Below are positions 47,122-57,960 of a DNA stretch of 64,000 nt, piece by piece. Below the pieces are notes generated by a model. It saw only the letters and a list, made by a program, of their open reading frames with translations, did not search any database and had not been told where the DNA came from. Made by a program: the position numbers and the translations under genes. Source of the stretch: Kalaharituber pfeilii (Eukaryota > Ascomycota > Pezizomycetes > Pezizales > Pezizaceae); contig WHUZ01000112.1 in NCBI GenBank assembly GCA_015179045.1, forward strand, positions 62,001-126,000, given 5' to 3'. Within the stretch, counting starts at the first letter, position 1. Every line of letters starts with the position of its first letter.

Positions 47122-48094
47122 TCTTTTAAGTTAGTGTGAGTGTACTAGGTCATAATGCCTGTTTTTGAAATTGAAATGTCTGTTTCCGCTCGCTCTCTGT
47201 AATATAGTGTAGCAGATTTTCGTAATTTTGAACTTATTGCAAAACGTAGTTGTAAAGGTATCTTTCTTATAGGGAGAAGTCATCGTCTTTTTTTTTAGTA
47301 TCATTTATCGCTTGTGTTAACTACAGAAGCAGATAGTATTGCAGTCCCACTTGAGCTTATCCCGCATCCGCCTCTACCCCTCTCGTCTGCCCTCGTCAAT
47401 CCCGATCACCCATTCCGTCCATCCAATCTCACTCTCTCCACCACCTTCACTCCACTACGAGATCCAAGATTTTATCGCTTTCTCCCTCCGCCATCGCTGG
47501 CCTGATCTTGGCCTTCCCATAGAACGGTACCATCAGTTCTCTTCAGTGTGACGCAGTATCACATCTCCACAAGTCTCAACTCAATCACCTATGTCTTTCC
47601 GATCCTTTTCACCTTGACCTGCCGAGTGTGATGTAGGATCATGTTGGACTATTGAGACCGAACTGATGGATGTATAATACGCCACAGGTATTGTTTTAGC
47701 GACTTAAGTAAATAAATAGATCTATACTGGACACTCCAGTTTAACTTTATCCAAGGATGCATAGCTACAATTATTCAAAAAATAATTCCATTTCGCCCCT
47801 CCTCTCACTTCTGCCTTTCCCTTGGAGTCGTTGCCAAGCATAGCTCCGGATCCGTTAATGTGCGCCCTCAAGTACTTTCAGCACCCCTCCGAATATATAA
47901 TTGAACAATGGATGAGAAAATTGTGGAAATGCAGTAGATCAGGTAGATTATCATCGAGGATTTCAACTTTTGTTTCAGAATTTCTCCGAGCAGTCCGGCT
48001 TGCGGGACTGAAAGTCTGTAGGTTTATGTGCTTCGTCGTTCGCTTGGCTGCAGGTCTCCGAACCAAAGGCAGGCCTCATGCCAAGACCCTACCG
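47122..48094. other. intergenic, no gene seen
   Basis: C-rich and T-rich stretches near 47340-47520; no supported frame. Confidence 0.35.
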
Positions 48095-48330
48095 TCCAGC
48101 CACTGCCTGTCAAACCGCCCGCTGCTCGCATCTCCACCGCCGAAAGCCTCTCCCGCCGCTTCCCCGCCACCAGTCCCACCACCAGCAGCCACCCGACACG
48201 CTCTCCCAGCACCTTTGCAATCGCTTCTCGCACCTCCGCCATTCTCCGGCGCCCTCTTCAATAGCCTCTCCTAGCTCCGACTGGCCTTTTGCCACTGCCC
48301 TTCCGACAGGATCTCGCATCACTGTCTCTT
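48095..48330 (+). repeat. CT-rich dispersed repeat, copy 2
   Basis: GCCTCTCCCGCCGCTTCCCC-like sequence as at 35.1 kb, ending in CTTGCCGGATAAAGC, similar to CCCGGATAACGC in the 56.4-kb copy. Confidence 0.6.
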
Positions 48331-48989
48331 GCCGGATAAAGCAAATTACTCTTCGGTATGCCCACTACTACCATTTTTTTTGTTTCTCCTATTCTCAGTT
48401 CACCCAATGATTATAGTCCTAAACTTTCCTTATATCTTATACCAATCACATTTTCATTACGAGTTTTAAAGGGGCCCTGGACATGAGAGGTTTGTTCTGA
48501 CCCATAAGATACCGGTGCCCAATGAGTCGACTTCTCCACCAATCTTGCCGAACGGTTCAAATTGCTGACTCCTTCACCAATATGGCGCCGATCCGAACCA
48601 TTTACCATGCAACGCATTGTCGGATTGGTTGACCGATATGGAAACTTGATCAGCAAAAATGCGCCAGGTACGTCACTTTCTCACACTTCTGCTATTATTA
48701 GAATAAATAGAAAGCAAAAATCAAAAACGATTCCATCAAGATATGCAACCAGAGCATCAATACGAAGGACACTTGTCACTTGCATGTATTCCTTCGGCTT
48801 GCAGATACAAACTTGCCATGCATTGCATTGTGCAGGCTTTAAGTTCGAACGGAGCTTCTCTTGCTTCAGTCCAACTGGTAGAAAACTATCGCCAAGTGCC
48901 ACTAATGCAATGCAATGCATGGCGAGTCTCTTGCCAATAGTGATTCGGCTCATAGATACAGTATCACATTGGTGAACTATGTCACTTCT
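48331..48989. other. intergenic with an inverted repeat
   Basis: CTTGCCATGCATTGCATTG (48811-48829) and AATGCAATGCATGGCGAG (about 48905-48923) are imperfect inverted arms about 75 bp apart. No gene seen. Confidence 0.45.
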
Positions 48990-49480
48990 AGACAGGTTGA
49001 GATTTACAGCACCACGCTGGTAAAGCCAGTTAAGCAATTGGAAAATACTGTAAAGAAATTCCTTGCCGGGTGTGGGCGTAGAACCCTTCTGTTAAGACAT
49101 GCATCCGAGGCGGCCTAGCTTGGAGCTGTCTCATAATCGAAGTCAGAATAATTAGACTCACTACTATTTCTAGTTCTGTAGAGTACAGTTTGGTTATCGG
49201 AATGCCGCCTGGGCCAATAAGCTTTAAATTAATGTTCTTTCATAATATATCATGAGATAAAGGCGAACTCTCTTACTTAGTTGGTAGATAGTACTTGCTG
49301 TAGGTACACCATATCTTACCCAACTGCATAGCTACTGAATATCGCTGGCTCCAACAGATTTCTGCAAAAATATCAGAATCAAAGCATGCGCAGACCTTAC
49401 ATTGAGATAGGTGGATTTTCTACCTTCCACCTAAATGTGTTCAGAATTTGCAGTTGCTTGAATACGTATTGAAAAAACTA
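48990..49480. repeat. diverged dispersed repeat, partner of 41.0-41.6 kb
   Basis: Collinear short matches with 41040-41640. The two copies flank NLR-B. Confidence 0.45.
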
Positions 49481-49726
49481 CAAACCAGTTTCAGATGTAC
49501 CTTGTATATCAGCTGATAGTACCATGCACGTCAAAGACACGATTATACAATTTGGCTAGAATTTATCTCATTGGCTTTTTGATGCAGCAATCATATGCGC
49601 TCCAAAACCTAGACATGTAGAACTATGTACTAAAAAAAAGCATGATACAATCTTAGCTACCAATCGTACTCCTTTTTAGCAAGGAAGTAGAATTGTTCGT
49701 AGTAATGCAATATTTCTCGAATTATA

Positions 49727-50471
49727 GCGGTGGTCATCAATTATCTACGGTACGGTAAGGTGGAACATCCGTACATTTCATATCCCTGTACGTCTAGCCA
49801 TTTGCGGCCGGCAATTGATGACCGGTCCAAAACCCAAAAAAGCTAAGGCTTGCACTCTGTAATTGTAGTCTCATTCACCCCTACCCCGCATATCAACACA
49901 ATCACAGAATTGCAATGCCTCGTATAAGCCAAAAAGCATCAATACAGAAGAAAATAGACGCTGAAATCGATGTTTTTGATGACAGCAATGGAGTATGATT
50001 TAGACTCGGAGTTTAACTCAGAGTATAGTTCAGAGGAAGAAGAGGAGGACTTAGAGGAGCTTCAGGAGCTTATAGATAGGAGTGATAATATTGCAGCTAA
50101 CCGATATTTCAACCGTGGCAAAAACTCTGCTGGAAGACAAGACTCAAATATTCTATCAAATTTGATTAATGAATATCCAGATTCAGCATTTCTTGCTATT
50201 TTTCAGATGCAAAGAGCCTCCTTTTGGTACCATGCGGTGCAGTGTGGGGTTGCGTTGAGTGGGGGCGGTTTGGGGCAAATCTACGGTAAGGTACGTGGTT
50301 TTCCAAAAAGTACGGGACTATTTCGTGCCGTAGATTTTTCAGAAATGTACGGTAATAACGTACCTTGCCGTACATTTCAGGGCGGAACATAGCCAATGAG
50401 TGTTGTTGCCAAGACACGGAAACTGTACGAATGTTCTACTTACCTTACCGTAGATAATTGATGACCACCAC
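49727..50471. mobile_element. TA-flanked inverted-repeat transposon, 745 bp
   Basis: Ends GCGGTGGTCATCAATTATCT and its complement (AGATAATTGATGACCACCAC) extend to about 55 bp with few mismatches. TA dinucleotides flank it (49725-49726 and 50472-50473), as in Tc1/mariner-type insertion. Subterminal TACGGTAAGGTACG-like repeats lie near the right end. Confidence 0.8.
49915..50240 (+). pseudogene. N-terminal remnant of a transposase-like gene
   Basis: ATG at 49915 opens MPRISQKASIQKKIDAEIDV. A frame change near 49975-49990 leads into DLDSEFNSEYSSEEEEEDL, then EYPDSAFLAIFQMQRASFW. The last motif resembles the conserved segment before the catalytic domain of fungal DDE transposases (inference). 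The catalytic part is absent: sequence passes straight into the right terminus. Internal-deletion derivative. Confidence 0.5.
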
Positions 50472-50522
50472 TAATAATAGTGAATCCTGCTCTGGGTGCT
50501 CTGGGTATGGTTCTTCCTGGAG

Positions 50523-50530
50523 TATATAAG
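50523..50530 (+). promoter_or_regulatory. TATA-box candidate
   Basis: TATATAAG, 90 bp before the ATG of the small secreted peptide. Confidence 0.5.
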
Positions 50531-50612
50531 ATACCATGCCTTGCACATGAGCTACTACACTAACAAATACTCCTTCACATCTCATAGTACTATTTAGCCA
50601 CAGCTCGAAAAT

Positions 50613-50780
50613 ATGCGTTTCCCGAAAGCTCTCATAACTATTCTCTTTCTCTACCGTTGCTCGGTGGCTGCCATTCCAACCCCGAACATGGTGTTCGACC
50701 GGGACTCTCCCAGTGGCGATGTTGACGTTGATGTTGACATCGATGGTGATGTTGAGATCGGTGTTGAAATTTACGTCTAA
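50613..50780 (+). CDS. small acidic secreted peptide (55 aa)
   Basis: ATG 50613, stop TAA 50778-50780. The N-terminus MRFPKALITILFLYRCSVAA is a convincing signal peptide: basic start, hydrophobic core, small residues at the cut. The mature part has SPSGDVDVDVDIDGDVEIG, an alternating Asp-Val run. A TATA box lies 90 bp upstream. No cysteines follow the signal region. The short length leaves open a longer spliced form. Function unknown; an effector-like or cation-binding peptide is conceivable. Confidence 0.5.
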   Translation: MRFPKALITILFLYRCSVAAIPTPNMVFDRDSPSGDVDVDVDIDGDVEIGVEIYV

Positions 50781-51063
50781 CTGTCGTAGGATTCTCCTCG
50801 TCAAACTGGACATTAATGTCACTAATCTCACGAGAAATTGCAATGAATTTTTTAGTCAGATTAAGCGAGTCTATATCCACAAATCAAGTCAGACGCTGTC
50901 ATGTCCTATGGCGCTACGCCCCTACTCGCTAACACCCCAACGTCCCAACGCTCCTACGCCCCCACTCCATGAGGGAGCACGCAACTATTGATACGATGGA
51001 GGTACCGTTACAGAATTGATGGCTGGTTTACTGTGACGACATTGAAGGAGGAAGATTTCATTT

Positions 51064-51078
51064 ATGAATTAATTAATT

Positions 51079-51111
<33 letters not shown>

Positions 51112-51150
51112 CTTATTTATCTGTTTATTTATGTATTTATGTATTTTTTC
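51064..51150. repeat. tetranucleotide microsatellite
   Basis: Runs of TTAA then about ten ATTT units, decaying into variants. Confidence 0.9.
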
Positions 51151-51954
51151 TTTTTGAAATTTAATTGCTCATAATATTACAATCCTTCTTTCTGGCCGAA
51201 AACATTTCGAATCGTAGAACGCTTGTGTGCTTACATTGGAACATAATTCCCAATAGGGGACAGGCAGTAATGGTGGAACAGATGCTTTATATTTATTTAA
51301 TTTCTCTTCTTTAGGCCTCTGTATATGGCACTGACAGTATGGCTTTACGAGTACTAGTCTATATGAAATCCAATCAAATTCAAAAGAAAGATTTTCAGAG
51401 ATTGAAGGCTGGCGCTGGATAAAGATGCATGTAATATTGTTGTAAAACAGAGGGATGATACAGGACATGATAAGGCTGAATTTCTGAATGATCTATCTAA
51501 TACAGGAAGGAGGTTCGGAGCTATACATATATAGAAACTACAAATGAATATAAAAAACTAATGAACTACAACTATGCATATCCCTGCCATAGGCTTGTAG
51601 CTTGTATGCGGGGTAGTGAACAAAGAAACAAAAAAAGATGTATGTTAATGGGGTCAATGGTTGTTGAGATATCTTAATTTTTGTTCATGCAGACAGTGTA
51701 GCAACCGGGCGCACTGATTGCATGTAGTTTAGCAATTAGAAAATGACAAACTCCTGTCAAAGCGACCGTCAAATGGCTACCGGAATGGTTGTCAACATGG
51801 CTGCTGCGTGGCTGTTAAAATGGCTGTCAGCACGGGTATAAAAAATTGTGAAAATACTTACCAAAATAGAATCCAAAACAGCAGGTCAAGGAAGCAGCCG
51901 GGAGGGCAGCCGGAATAGCAAAAGTAGGTGGATTGGACTGCTGCTCTCGCAATG
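51151..51954. other. intergenic, no gene seen
   Basis: A weak CCCTGCCATAGGCTTGTAGC match near 51585 may be a decayed family-2 retroposon. Confidence 0.35.
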
Positions 51955-52795
51955 GCTTGTAACTAAGCCCCGCACGCTTCGCGTTCTTTATCATTTTTTA
52001 TTAGAACTTCACATATGAGGTGGAGTCTCATAAAATAAATTAGAGAGGGGATCCCTACTCTTTGCAACGGAAGTAGTGCTGCCTTTATTTCTCATGTTGA
52101 TTTATTAAATTATAATTAAATAAACCGTAGAAATAAAGGCACATACACCCCAGTCAATTAGAGAGGTCTTTCCGTTTTTTATAATAATATTCGTAAAAAC
52201 ACAAGTTAAGGAGAGGAGTCGCTTTTGCGAGGTAGGGTTAGTCGCCACCCTAAATTTATTGGGGCGGCCCCATCAATTATTTTCAATAAATGAGAGCGCC
52301 GGCCCGGGAGTTTTATGTGACCAAGGCCCCCTCGTATTTAGGGGAGGATTCTCTTTCCCCTCCCCCTTGAATCTTTTTGTCTTTTATATTTATATTTATT
52401 TATATTTATATTTATAAAAAGATCTACCCTATTTCCATATAAATGCGGTGACCCGCGTCTTCTGCAGCGAGAAAAAATAAAAAAAAAATAAAATAAAATA
52501 AAAGTAAGCCCGCCCGGGCCTCTCTTTAGCGAAGCGCAAGCGAAGCACCACGCATTGCATGCTTTGCATCGCCCCGCTAAAGCGGGGCGACGCTTTCCTT
52601 TTTATACTTAATAATATATTATATTATATATTATATATTAAGATAAAAAGTTGAAAAAGCACTCCTTCTATCTATGAAGAGGGGGCGCTTTCCAAGGCCG
52701 AGCGCATTAATTTTTTGGGGCGACTAATCCCTACCTCGCTTCTCCCCCCCCGACCCCCTCACCCCCTCTAGCCTATCCAGAAGGATACTACTGCA
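51955..52795. other. probable nuclear copy of mitochondrial DNA
   Basis: Composition is unlike its neighbours: AT-rich stretches (TATATTTATATTTATTTA) alternate with short GC clusters such as CCCCGCTAAAGCGGGG, AGCGAAGCGCAAGCGAAGC and GGGGCGGCCCC. Such palindromic GC clusters are typical of fungal mitochondrial intergenic DNA (established pattern). Inverted arms GCGAGGTAGGGTTAGTCGCC (near 52228-52247) and GGGCGACTAATCCCTACCTC (near 52718-52737) bound the central part. No coding region seen. Confidence 0.5.
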
Positions 52796-52848
52796 TACCG
52801 GATACTGCATAGCATGTGTTATGCATTAGTCTGGTGTCCCAAACGACC

Positions 52849-52914
52849 CTTTTTTTTTTTTTTTTTTTAATTTCACGTAACCCCATTTGCAGCTGTTCGC
52901 CATGGCAGGGTACT
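52849..52914 (-). mobile_element. hairpin-sized retroposon, family 2
   Basis: Poly(T), CACGTAACCCCATTTGCAGC, then TGTTCGCCATGGCAGGG. Duplication CAAACGACC at 52840-52848 and 52915-52923. It sits between the mitochondrial-like segment and the foldback element. Confidence 0.85.
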
Positions 52915-52947
52915 CAAACGACCTAGTCATACCTGCTTTAGCCAGTA

Positions 52948-54813
52948 CCATCACCGATGGGGTAATGATGTGCCCACCGGTAATGATGCGCCCTCTTGGC
53001 ACTCCTCCTCATGCATTCTCCCATCGTATTACTTATTGTAGGTATATGACATATATTGAAATTATATACTACAAGGCTAATTCAACATCGCTAAATCAGA
53101 ATCTTTGATCAGAATTACAAAAAAATCAATAAATCAAGATCTGTGACTAAATCTATCATTCTCCATTAAAAAAAGCCCCCTTCTATATAACCTGCCCAAT
53201 ATTACTCAAAATCAAGATATTACTATAAAAGGCTATCAATACATATTTGCCCTACATCAGTCTATTAGATTATAGTCAGCAGTTGTATGCAGAGTTCATC
53301 TAGAATAACTATACTTTCAAATATATAGAGAAAGCTTATATTCTCAGACCAATCTTTGTATATCAATATCACTATTAGTGTTCTCAGAGTTTTTAGATGA
53401 TCCAGAAATGCTACAACTATACATGGTAATAGCTGAAGGACTGGAGGTGATGACTGTAGCCTTATTTGAGGCCTTCGGTAGAGCTCTGCAGGTGAGAATT
53501 TGCTAATAATACCTTTAGTACTGGGCAGCTGGTGGAGCGAATATACACATATATATAATATATGCGATATGCTATTGCATTGCTATATACGCTGCGTAAA
53601 GGAGTACACAGCTAGTCAAATAGTTCTCTATATCTGCAATCCCCATTATAATGAGATTGCAGAGGTGAAAGTGGTACTTGAGGTAGCGGAAAAGAAAAAG
53701 TAACAAAATTTAGAAAATTGGTAAGAGGGGAATGTAACAGATCTGGTAAACGCAGAGAGTTACTATTCACCAGGTCAGAAGGATACTTGACTAGTGATGC
53801 TCACTAGTCCTCTGCGTAGCTCATATAGTGCTCATTTATGCGACTGCGACGCCGCCCTCGCATATCACTTGCATATGCGCATTTCGTATGCGCCACCAAC
53901 TGCCCGCCCTACAGTTGTGGTGAGCCCGTAATAGAGAAGAAGTTAAGAGCAGCAGTGGAAAAGATCCTGAAAGCAGAAAAACAGGCTGAGAAAGCAGAGA
54001 AGTAGCAGAATGCTGTCCAGAAAGGAAAAAAAGGCTATTGAAGAAAAAAGATAATTAGGTATGAAAGAGCATAAAAAGAGGGTAAAATAGAAGCAAGAAG
54101 AGAAGGAACATAAAGTAGCTAAGCGGACTGCAGTGAGAGGTCGTAGGGCAGTTTGCACACAGGGCCATGGCCGAGGGAAACCTATGGTTGATGTTCGGGG
54201 AGGGTCTAAACAGCCAAGGAAGGGGGTGGCCAGAGAAGTATCATCAGCGAATTTCGAGCTGCAGAGCTCATCATCTTTACCAGAGCCCTCAAATGAGGCT
54301 ACAATCATCATCTCTAGTCCTTCAACTACCACTATGTCAAGTCCTAGCATTCCTGGATCATCTGAAGACTTTGAGGAAACTGATAATGACATCAAGATCT
54401 AAAGATTGGCCTGAGAATCTGAATTTTATCTATATATTTGAAGGTATACTGTATTCCAGATGAATTCTATATGCAATTGCTGACTATAACTTAATAGACT
54501 GATGTACAATGAATAAGAATTGATAAGTCTCGATAATAATATCTTAATTTTGGATGATATTAGATAGGTCATTTGCAAGGAGGTCTTTTTTTAGATGGAG
54601 AATGACAGATTTATTCAGAGATCTTGACCTTTTGATTTTTTCATGATTCTGATAAAATATTCTGATTTAGCGATATGGAATTAGCCTTGTAGTATGTAAT
54701 TTTAATATATGTTGTATGCCTGCAATAAGTAATACGATGGGAAAATGCGTGAGGAGGAGTGCCAAGAGGGCGCATCATTACCGGTGGGCACATCATTACC
54801 CCATCGGTGATGG
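52948..54813. mobile_element. foldback DNA transposon with ~570-bp inverted arms
   Basis: Outer ends CCATCACCGATGGGGTAATG and complement are flanked by TA (52946-52947, 54814-54815). Inverted similarity continues inward to about 53520 on the left and 54240 on the right, through AGGGCGCATCATTACC, CTACAAGGCTAATTC and GGATCATCTGAAGAC-like blocks. The arms thus include the 3' coding tail as well as the terminus. The centre (about 53530-53930) is unrelated and includes a GTAACAGATCTGGTAAACG stretch and a GC-rich part. Confidence 0.8.
53940..54402 (+). pseudogene. C-terminal remnant of a pogo/Tc1-like transposase
   Basis: KLRAAVEKILKAEKQAEKAEK then TAG stops in place of expected CAG codons, basic lysine-rich sequence, and an open tail with SSPSTTTMSSPSIPGSSEDF ending at TAA 54400-54402. 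The Lys/Glu-rich tail after the catalytic domain is common in fungal pogo/Fot transposases (inference). CAG to TAG changes fit RIP. The catalytic domain is absent. Confidence 0.5.
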
Positions 54814-54815
54814 TA

Positions 54816-55519
54816 ACACCTGTACCCCATCATGCAAGAATATTGCAGACGGAATATAGCGTCGGATGTCTCTAGAAACGGCGCAGAAGAAGCTTGGCGG
54901 CGCAGCTTCAACCAGGGAATCTGCGCTGCGATACAGAAGTATGCAGAAGCGGAATGTTCCAAGAATGCAGAGACTGCTTGCCATAACGAACAATCAAGCG
55001 CACCAGCCTATAGCCGAGCCTGCCAAACACCAGACACTAGTATTGCTACCAATGCTCAGCATAATAGCCACGTTTCAGTGACTGCTCTCACGAGAGTTCG
55101 CTCACAAGTCATGCAGGGGTACATTCTTGACGCAAGAGGATATGCGCAGGGATACGGATTCTATGATGCTCTCAACTTATGCTCTTAAACAACGTGCAAT
55201 ATTCGCCTTTAACACCCCTATATATAAACGTGCGCTGCAAGCAGATTGGTGTGAATATGAGGTTGCTAATTTCTACAACGAGGGGTATGCAGGATCTTCT
55301 AGATATGTTATTCCGTGAAATATTATCATTCCACGATCTCGGCTCACGTGCTGTCCCCCATGTGGCACCTTCGCGAATGACGATATCTCCATAATCTTCG
55401 ACAGTTCTAGAGCACACTATGCAAAAGACCTTCCGCTTGTAGCACAACGGAACAATTCCTGTCAACACTACATTGTTACGCGCTTGAAGGAGATAACAAC
55501 AACCAGTTGAGACCTCCGA
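54816..55519. other. intergenic, no recognised gene
   Basis: Frames of 70-118 codons exist (54832-55188) but carry no known domain. Confidence 0.35.
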
Positions 55520-56150
55520 GGGAGCTTCTTGGGTTTTTTTAAAGCAAAGAAGCATATGCCCCTTATAACCTGTTTATGCCGCAGACAGTGGAATCCTGGG
55601 AAGGTTAGTTAGCTGCCTGTTGGTCTCCGAGGGCGTCAACACGGATCTACGTAATGACTTGGGTGAAGACTCGGAGCCCATGTCAACATTGTGTGTGTGG
55701 CGACTCGGAGTATCCAACTGCTGTATGTGTGCAGCCGCATCCTAGGGACATGAGGAAATGATCTCACTACTGTTGCGTCGAGCGGCTGATATTGATATTT
55801 ACCGATTAAGTGGTACTGCACTGACAGCAGCTATAGATAGTGGGCATAGAGAAATCGTCTCTCTCGTCTGGATTGACGGGCCTACGTCAACAAATAATAC
55901 GGGTCGCTGCAAGCATGGAATTTTGCTCTCTGCATATCAAGGAGATATGAGGAAGCCACCTCACTTCTGCTGATACGAGGAGCCGATGCCAACAATGTGA
56001 CTTCCAGTTGGCTTTGAATTGCCCCGCGTGCACTTAAACTTGAGTCAAAGGTAAAATTGTCTTGCTGATGCTGGATCAAGGCGCCAATTCGTTTCCTGCT
56101 TCGGAGAGGGAACGAGCTGGTTTTGGAAGAGGACAATGTATGAAGTGGTG
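55520..56150 (+). pseudogene. relic of a third NLR: linker and ankyrin region
   Basis: CTCCGAGGGAGCTTCTTGGG, then TTAGTTAGCTGCCTGTTGGT and CCGAGGGCGTCAACACGGAT align with the region of NLR-A just before its ankyrin repeats. Ankyrin units follow (ISLLLRRAADIDI, TALTAAIDSGHREIVSL, then decayed units) with several frameshifts and stops. No NACHT domain is present upstream, so only the 3' part survives. Confidence 0.75.
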
Positions 56151-56389
56151 CAGGAGAGCCTTCACCAACTACACCTGGCTGCGAACTGGGTAGGGTGGAG
56201 CCATGTGGAGGAGGAACATCAGTGCTGAGGAGGTGTGGAGTGCTGAGCTGGAGCAGCCGCCGAGGAAGGACAAGGATGGAGTGCAGGTCACCTGGCAGTG
56301 CTGGAGAAGAAAGGGTGGAGGCAGGAGGAAGTAGAGGGCAACCCGGACGAGGAATGGTTCCCCGGCCTTTTAGTTGTGCTTAGTCACAG
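56151..56389. other. intergenic, no gene seen
   Basis: Purine-rich (GGAGGAGGAACATC, GGAGGCAGGAGG). Nothing recognised. Confidence 0.3.
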
Positions 56390-56590
56390 ATCTCCCTGCA
56401 AGCCTAGCGGCCGGGCCTTTTCTCCCACCGCTTCTCCTGCCGTGCCTCGCGTCTCCTCCTACAGCCTCTCCTGTCCGTTCTCTTGGCGCCTCTGCCGCCG
56501 CCACCAATGCCACCTCCGGTACCTGTTCCGACAAGCTCTCGATCCCACTGCCTCTTCCATTCCCGGATAACGCAAGTCAAAGTATCGGTT
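56390..56590 (+). repeat. CT-rich dispersed repeat, copy 3
   Basis: CTCCTACAGCCTCTCCTGTC and similar, ending CCCGGATAACGC. Confidence 0.6.
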
Positions 56591-56702
56591 GGAGGAGCTT
56601 GTGATCATGAGGGTGTGGTAGGCGGCACGCCTAAGCTACTGTTACCGCGCTGACGCTGGGCCTTTTATACTGCATAATAGCCCAGCACTCCTGTGCATAT
56701 CC

Positions 56703-56763
56703 CTTTTTTTTTTTTTTTTTTTATTTCACGTGACCCCGCTTGTAGCTGTTCGCCATGGCAGGG
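56703..56763 (-). mobile_element. hairpin-sized retroposon, family 2, closest to consensus
   Basis: About 22 T, CACGTGACCCCGCTTGTAGC, then TGTTCGCCATGGCAGGG. The 13-bp duplication CCTGTGCATATCC is exact at 56690-56702 and 56764-56776. Confidence 0.9.
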
Positions 56764-56776
56764 CCTGTGCATATCC

Positions 56777-57559
56777 AGAAGCGAAGGTGTATGCTTCAAT
56801 ATGATAGTGCAATTCTCTACATAATAACTTGAGCACCACCAAACATCCTATACTTCATGGGAATTCCCAGCAGGGTATACAGTGAGGTCAATCAGATCTC
56901 AGGGTAGAATCATTGACATATGGCGTCTCAAAGCATGTCCAGCATAGGATACCAAATAAGTCATCACTTATATGCTTAAAAAAAAACCTAGAAATATGCG
57001 GAGGTTAATTTAGCATATTCCCCCATTCTCTGGCTTCAATTTTGAGCCCATTTGAGGGCCATTTGCACTCAATTTTTTTGTTGTGGTATCCGGAAAGTGC
57101 GCAATATCCCGGTTGCGTGCATTAGCTAGGCTTTCCCCAGCGGAGACTATTATAGACATGGTCCGTCCGAATTTTCTGTCCCCCCCGCAATTTTCATTTG
57201 TTTTCACAGAGAAATGCCATCTGTCGTTTGGAAATTCAGAGCCAACGTCAGTCAAGCTATTCTCCGCCACCGTATTAGTGGTCTGGTCCGTCTGAAGCTC
57301 TCAAGCCCCATGTACCTATAGCCCCATGTAGCCCCCCAATTGATCAAAGCCAAAGCTCATAGGTTTTAAGCGCAAATAACAGAGGAAAAGCACAGCGGAG
57401 TAGTTGATATACGACGGAAAATACTGCATGAGACAGGAGGTAAGATTATGGTGTGCAATGCGGAGATGCAAGATGCGAGAGGTGAATTTGGAAGCTTTGT
57501 CAGTCGTATCATATGCTGTTGCGGGGCTCTTACCTGTCAATCCTATTATTCACTGTCGA
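56777..57559. other. intergenic, no gene seen
   Basis: Open frames of 60-85 codons on both strands without domains. Confidence 0.35.
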
Positions 57560-57960
57560 GATGGGATCGGTGGAGATGGGATGCTCGATCAGAGCGCCGC
57601 GGCTGGTGCAGAGGTTGTCGAAGAGCATGTTCAAGAGGGTGCCGGAGGAGAGGCTGGGGAGAGGTTACCGGAGGTGGGACAGCCAGATGTTGGATGTGGA
57701 GAGATTATTGGTGGGGAAATAGGGGAGGCAGCAGGGGAGGCGATGAGGCGGGGGGTCGAGGAGGCTGTATCAGCGGGGCTTCGAGGGCCGCGGGAGACTG
57801 CTGCTGGAGCTGTCGGGGGACTGCCGCAGAGAGAAGCTGCTGATAAAGACTACCAGATGGACCTGCGGCTGTTGGACGGGTGGGGCACGCGCCTGAGAGA
57901 CGATGGAGAAGGGGTTTCCGAATCGGGCTTGTAGAGGGGGGCAGGGGGAGAGTAGCTGCT
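57560..57960 (-). repeat. CT-rich dispersed repeat, inverted copy 4
   Basis: GA-rich on the plus strand (GGAGGAGAGGCTGGGGAGAG, GGAGGCGATGAGGCGG), the complement of the family at 35.1 kb. Confidence 0.55.

Noticed and set aside
53730..53920. LTR starting TGTAACAGATCTGG in the foldback centre
   Set aside because: No second LTR, no clear CA end and no duplication; left as unexplained central sequence.
57404..57934. 176-codon glycine/glutamate-rich frame
   Set aside because: It is the inverted GA-rich copy of the dispersed repeat, open in several frames at once.
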